From Heterohyrax brucei (taxonomy: Eukaryota > Chordata > Mammalia > Hyracoidea > Procaviidae): DNA of 64,000 nt. Under the pieces are notes generated by a model. The model made no database searches, was not told where the DNA came from, and was given only the letters and a program-made list of their open reading frames with translations. Positions 63,991 to 64,000 of the stretch are shown in pieces (within the stretch, counting starts at the first letter, position 1; each line of letters begins with the position of its first letter). The stretch lies in contig CM053146.1 in assembly GCA_028571685.1 (NCBI GenBank), positions 65,195,431 to 65,259,430 of the forward strand. The letters are read 5' to 3'. The position numbers and the translations under genes are program-made.

Positions 63991-64000
63991 CAAGTGGTAG

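Overview
The window is mammalian nuclear DNA, and the repeat content points to an elephant or a close afrotherian relative. It carries more than twenty copies of a tRNA-headed, RTE-tailed SINE of the AfroSINE type, many RTE-class LINE fragments, and L1 elements whose 3' UTRs look like elephant L1. Older pan-mammalian repeats (MIR, L2, MER5A-type hAT, MaLR LTR) lie underneath. Species assignment is an inference from repeat families.

The only host gene I can support is ITGB6 (integrin beta-6) on the minus strand. Seven coding exons are present, from the initiator ATG (42187) to the codon before the exon 7 donor (20596). They splice to one uninterrupted 339-codon frame: signal peptide, PSI domain, hybrid-domain start, and the beta-I-like domain through its metal-binding residues and specificity loop. 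All acceptors and donors are AG/GT. An acceptor only 16 nt upstream of the ATG shows that a noncoding 5' exon exists; one candidate donor lies at 43560. I found no exon 8 homology in 1-20595, so that stretch reads as intron 7 and the gene continues beyond the left edge. Sequence right of about 43.6 kb is upstream intron or intergenic DNA with no recognised gene.

Layout: 1-20.6 kb, intron 7, with a deep transposon nest at 7.3-11.3 kb, a split MaLR LTR at 13.85-15.9 kb, a SINE-in-SINE at 16.6 kb and a mariner relic at 17.2 kb. 20.6-42.2 kb, ITGB6 exons 7 to 1, with a hAT transposon (28.3-30.5 kb) split by an RTE, an L1 at 32.8-35.05 kb and many SINEs. 42.2-45.85 kb, upstream DNA with a truncated LTR and a SINE cluster. 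45.85-55.81 kb, a full-length but decayed minus-strand L1 whose 5' UTR is split by a younger plus-strand L1. 57.53-59.88 kb, another minus-strand L1 3' half. 59.9-64 kb, mostly unassigned sequence, a SINE, a MIR and a CCCATCCA microsatellite.

I see no bacterial-style operon, CRISPR array, tRNA or rRNA gene, and no convincing undescribed coding system. The most informative content is the stratigraphy of nested insertions, several with target-site duplications readable directly in the sequence, and the ITGB6 gene model. Repeat boundaries are by eye and usually good to about 10-20 bases; those defined by a target-site duplication are exact.
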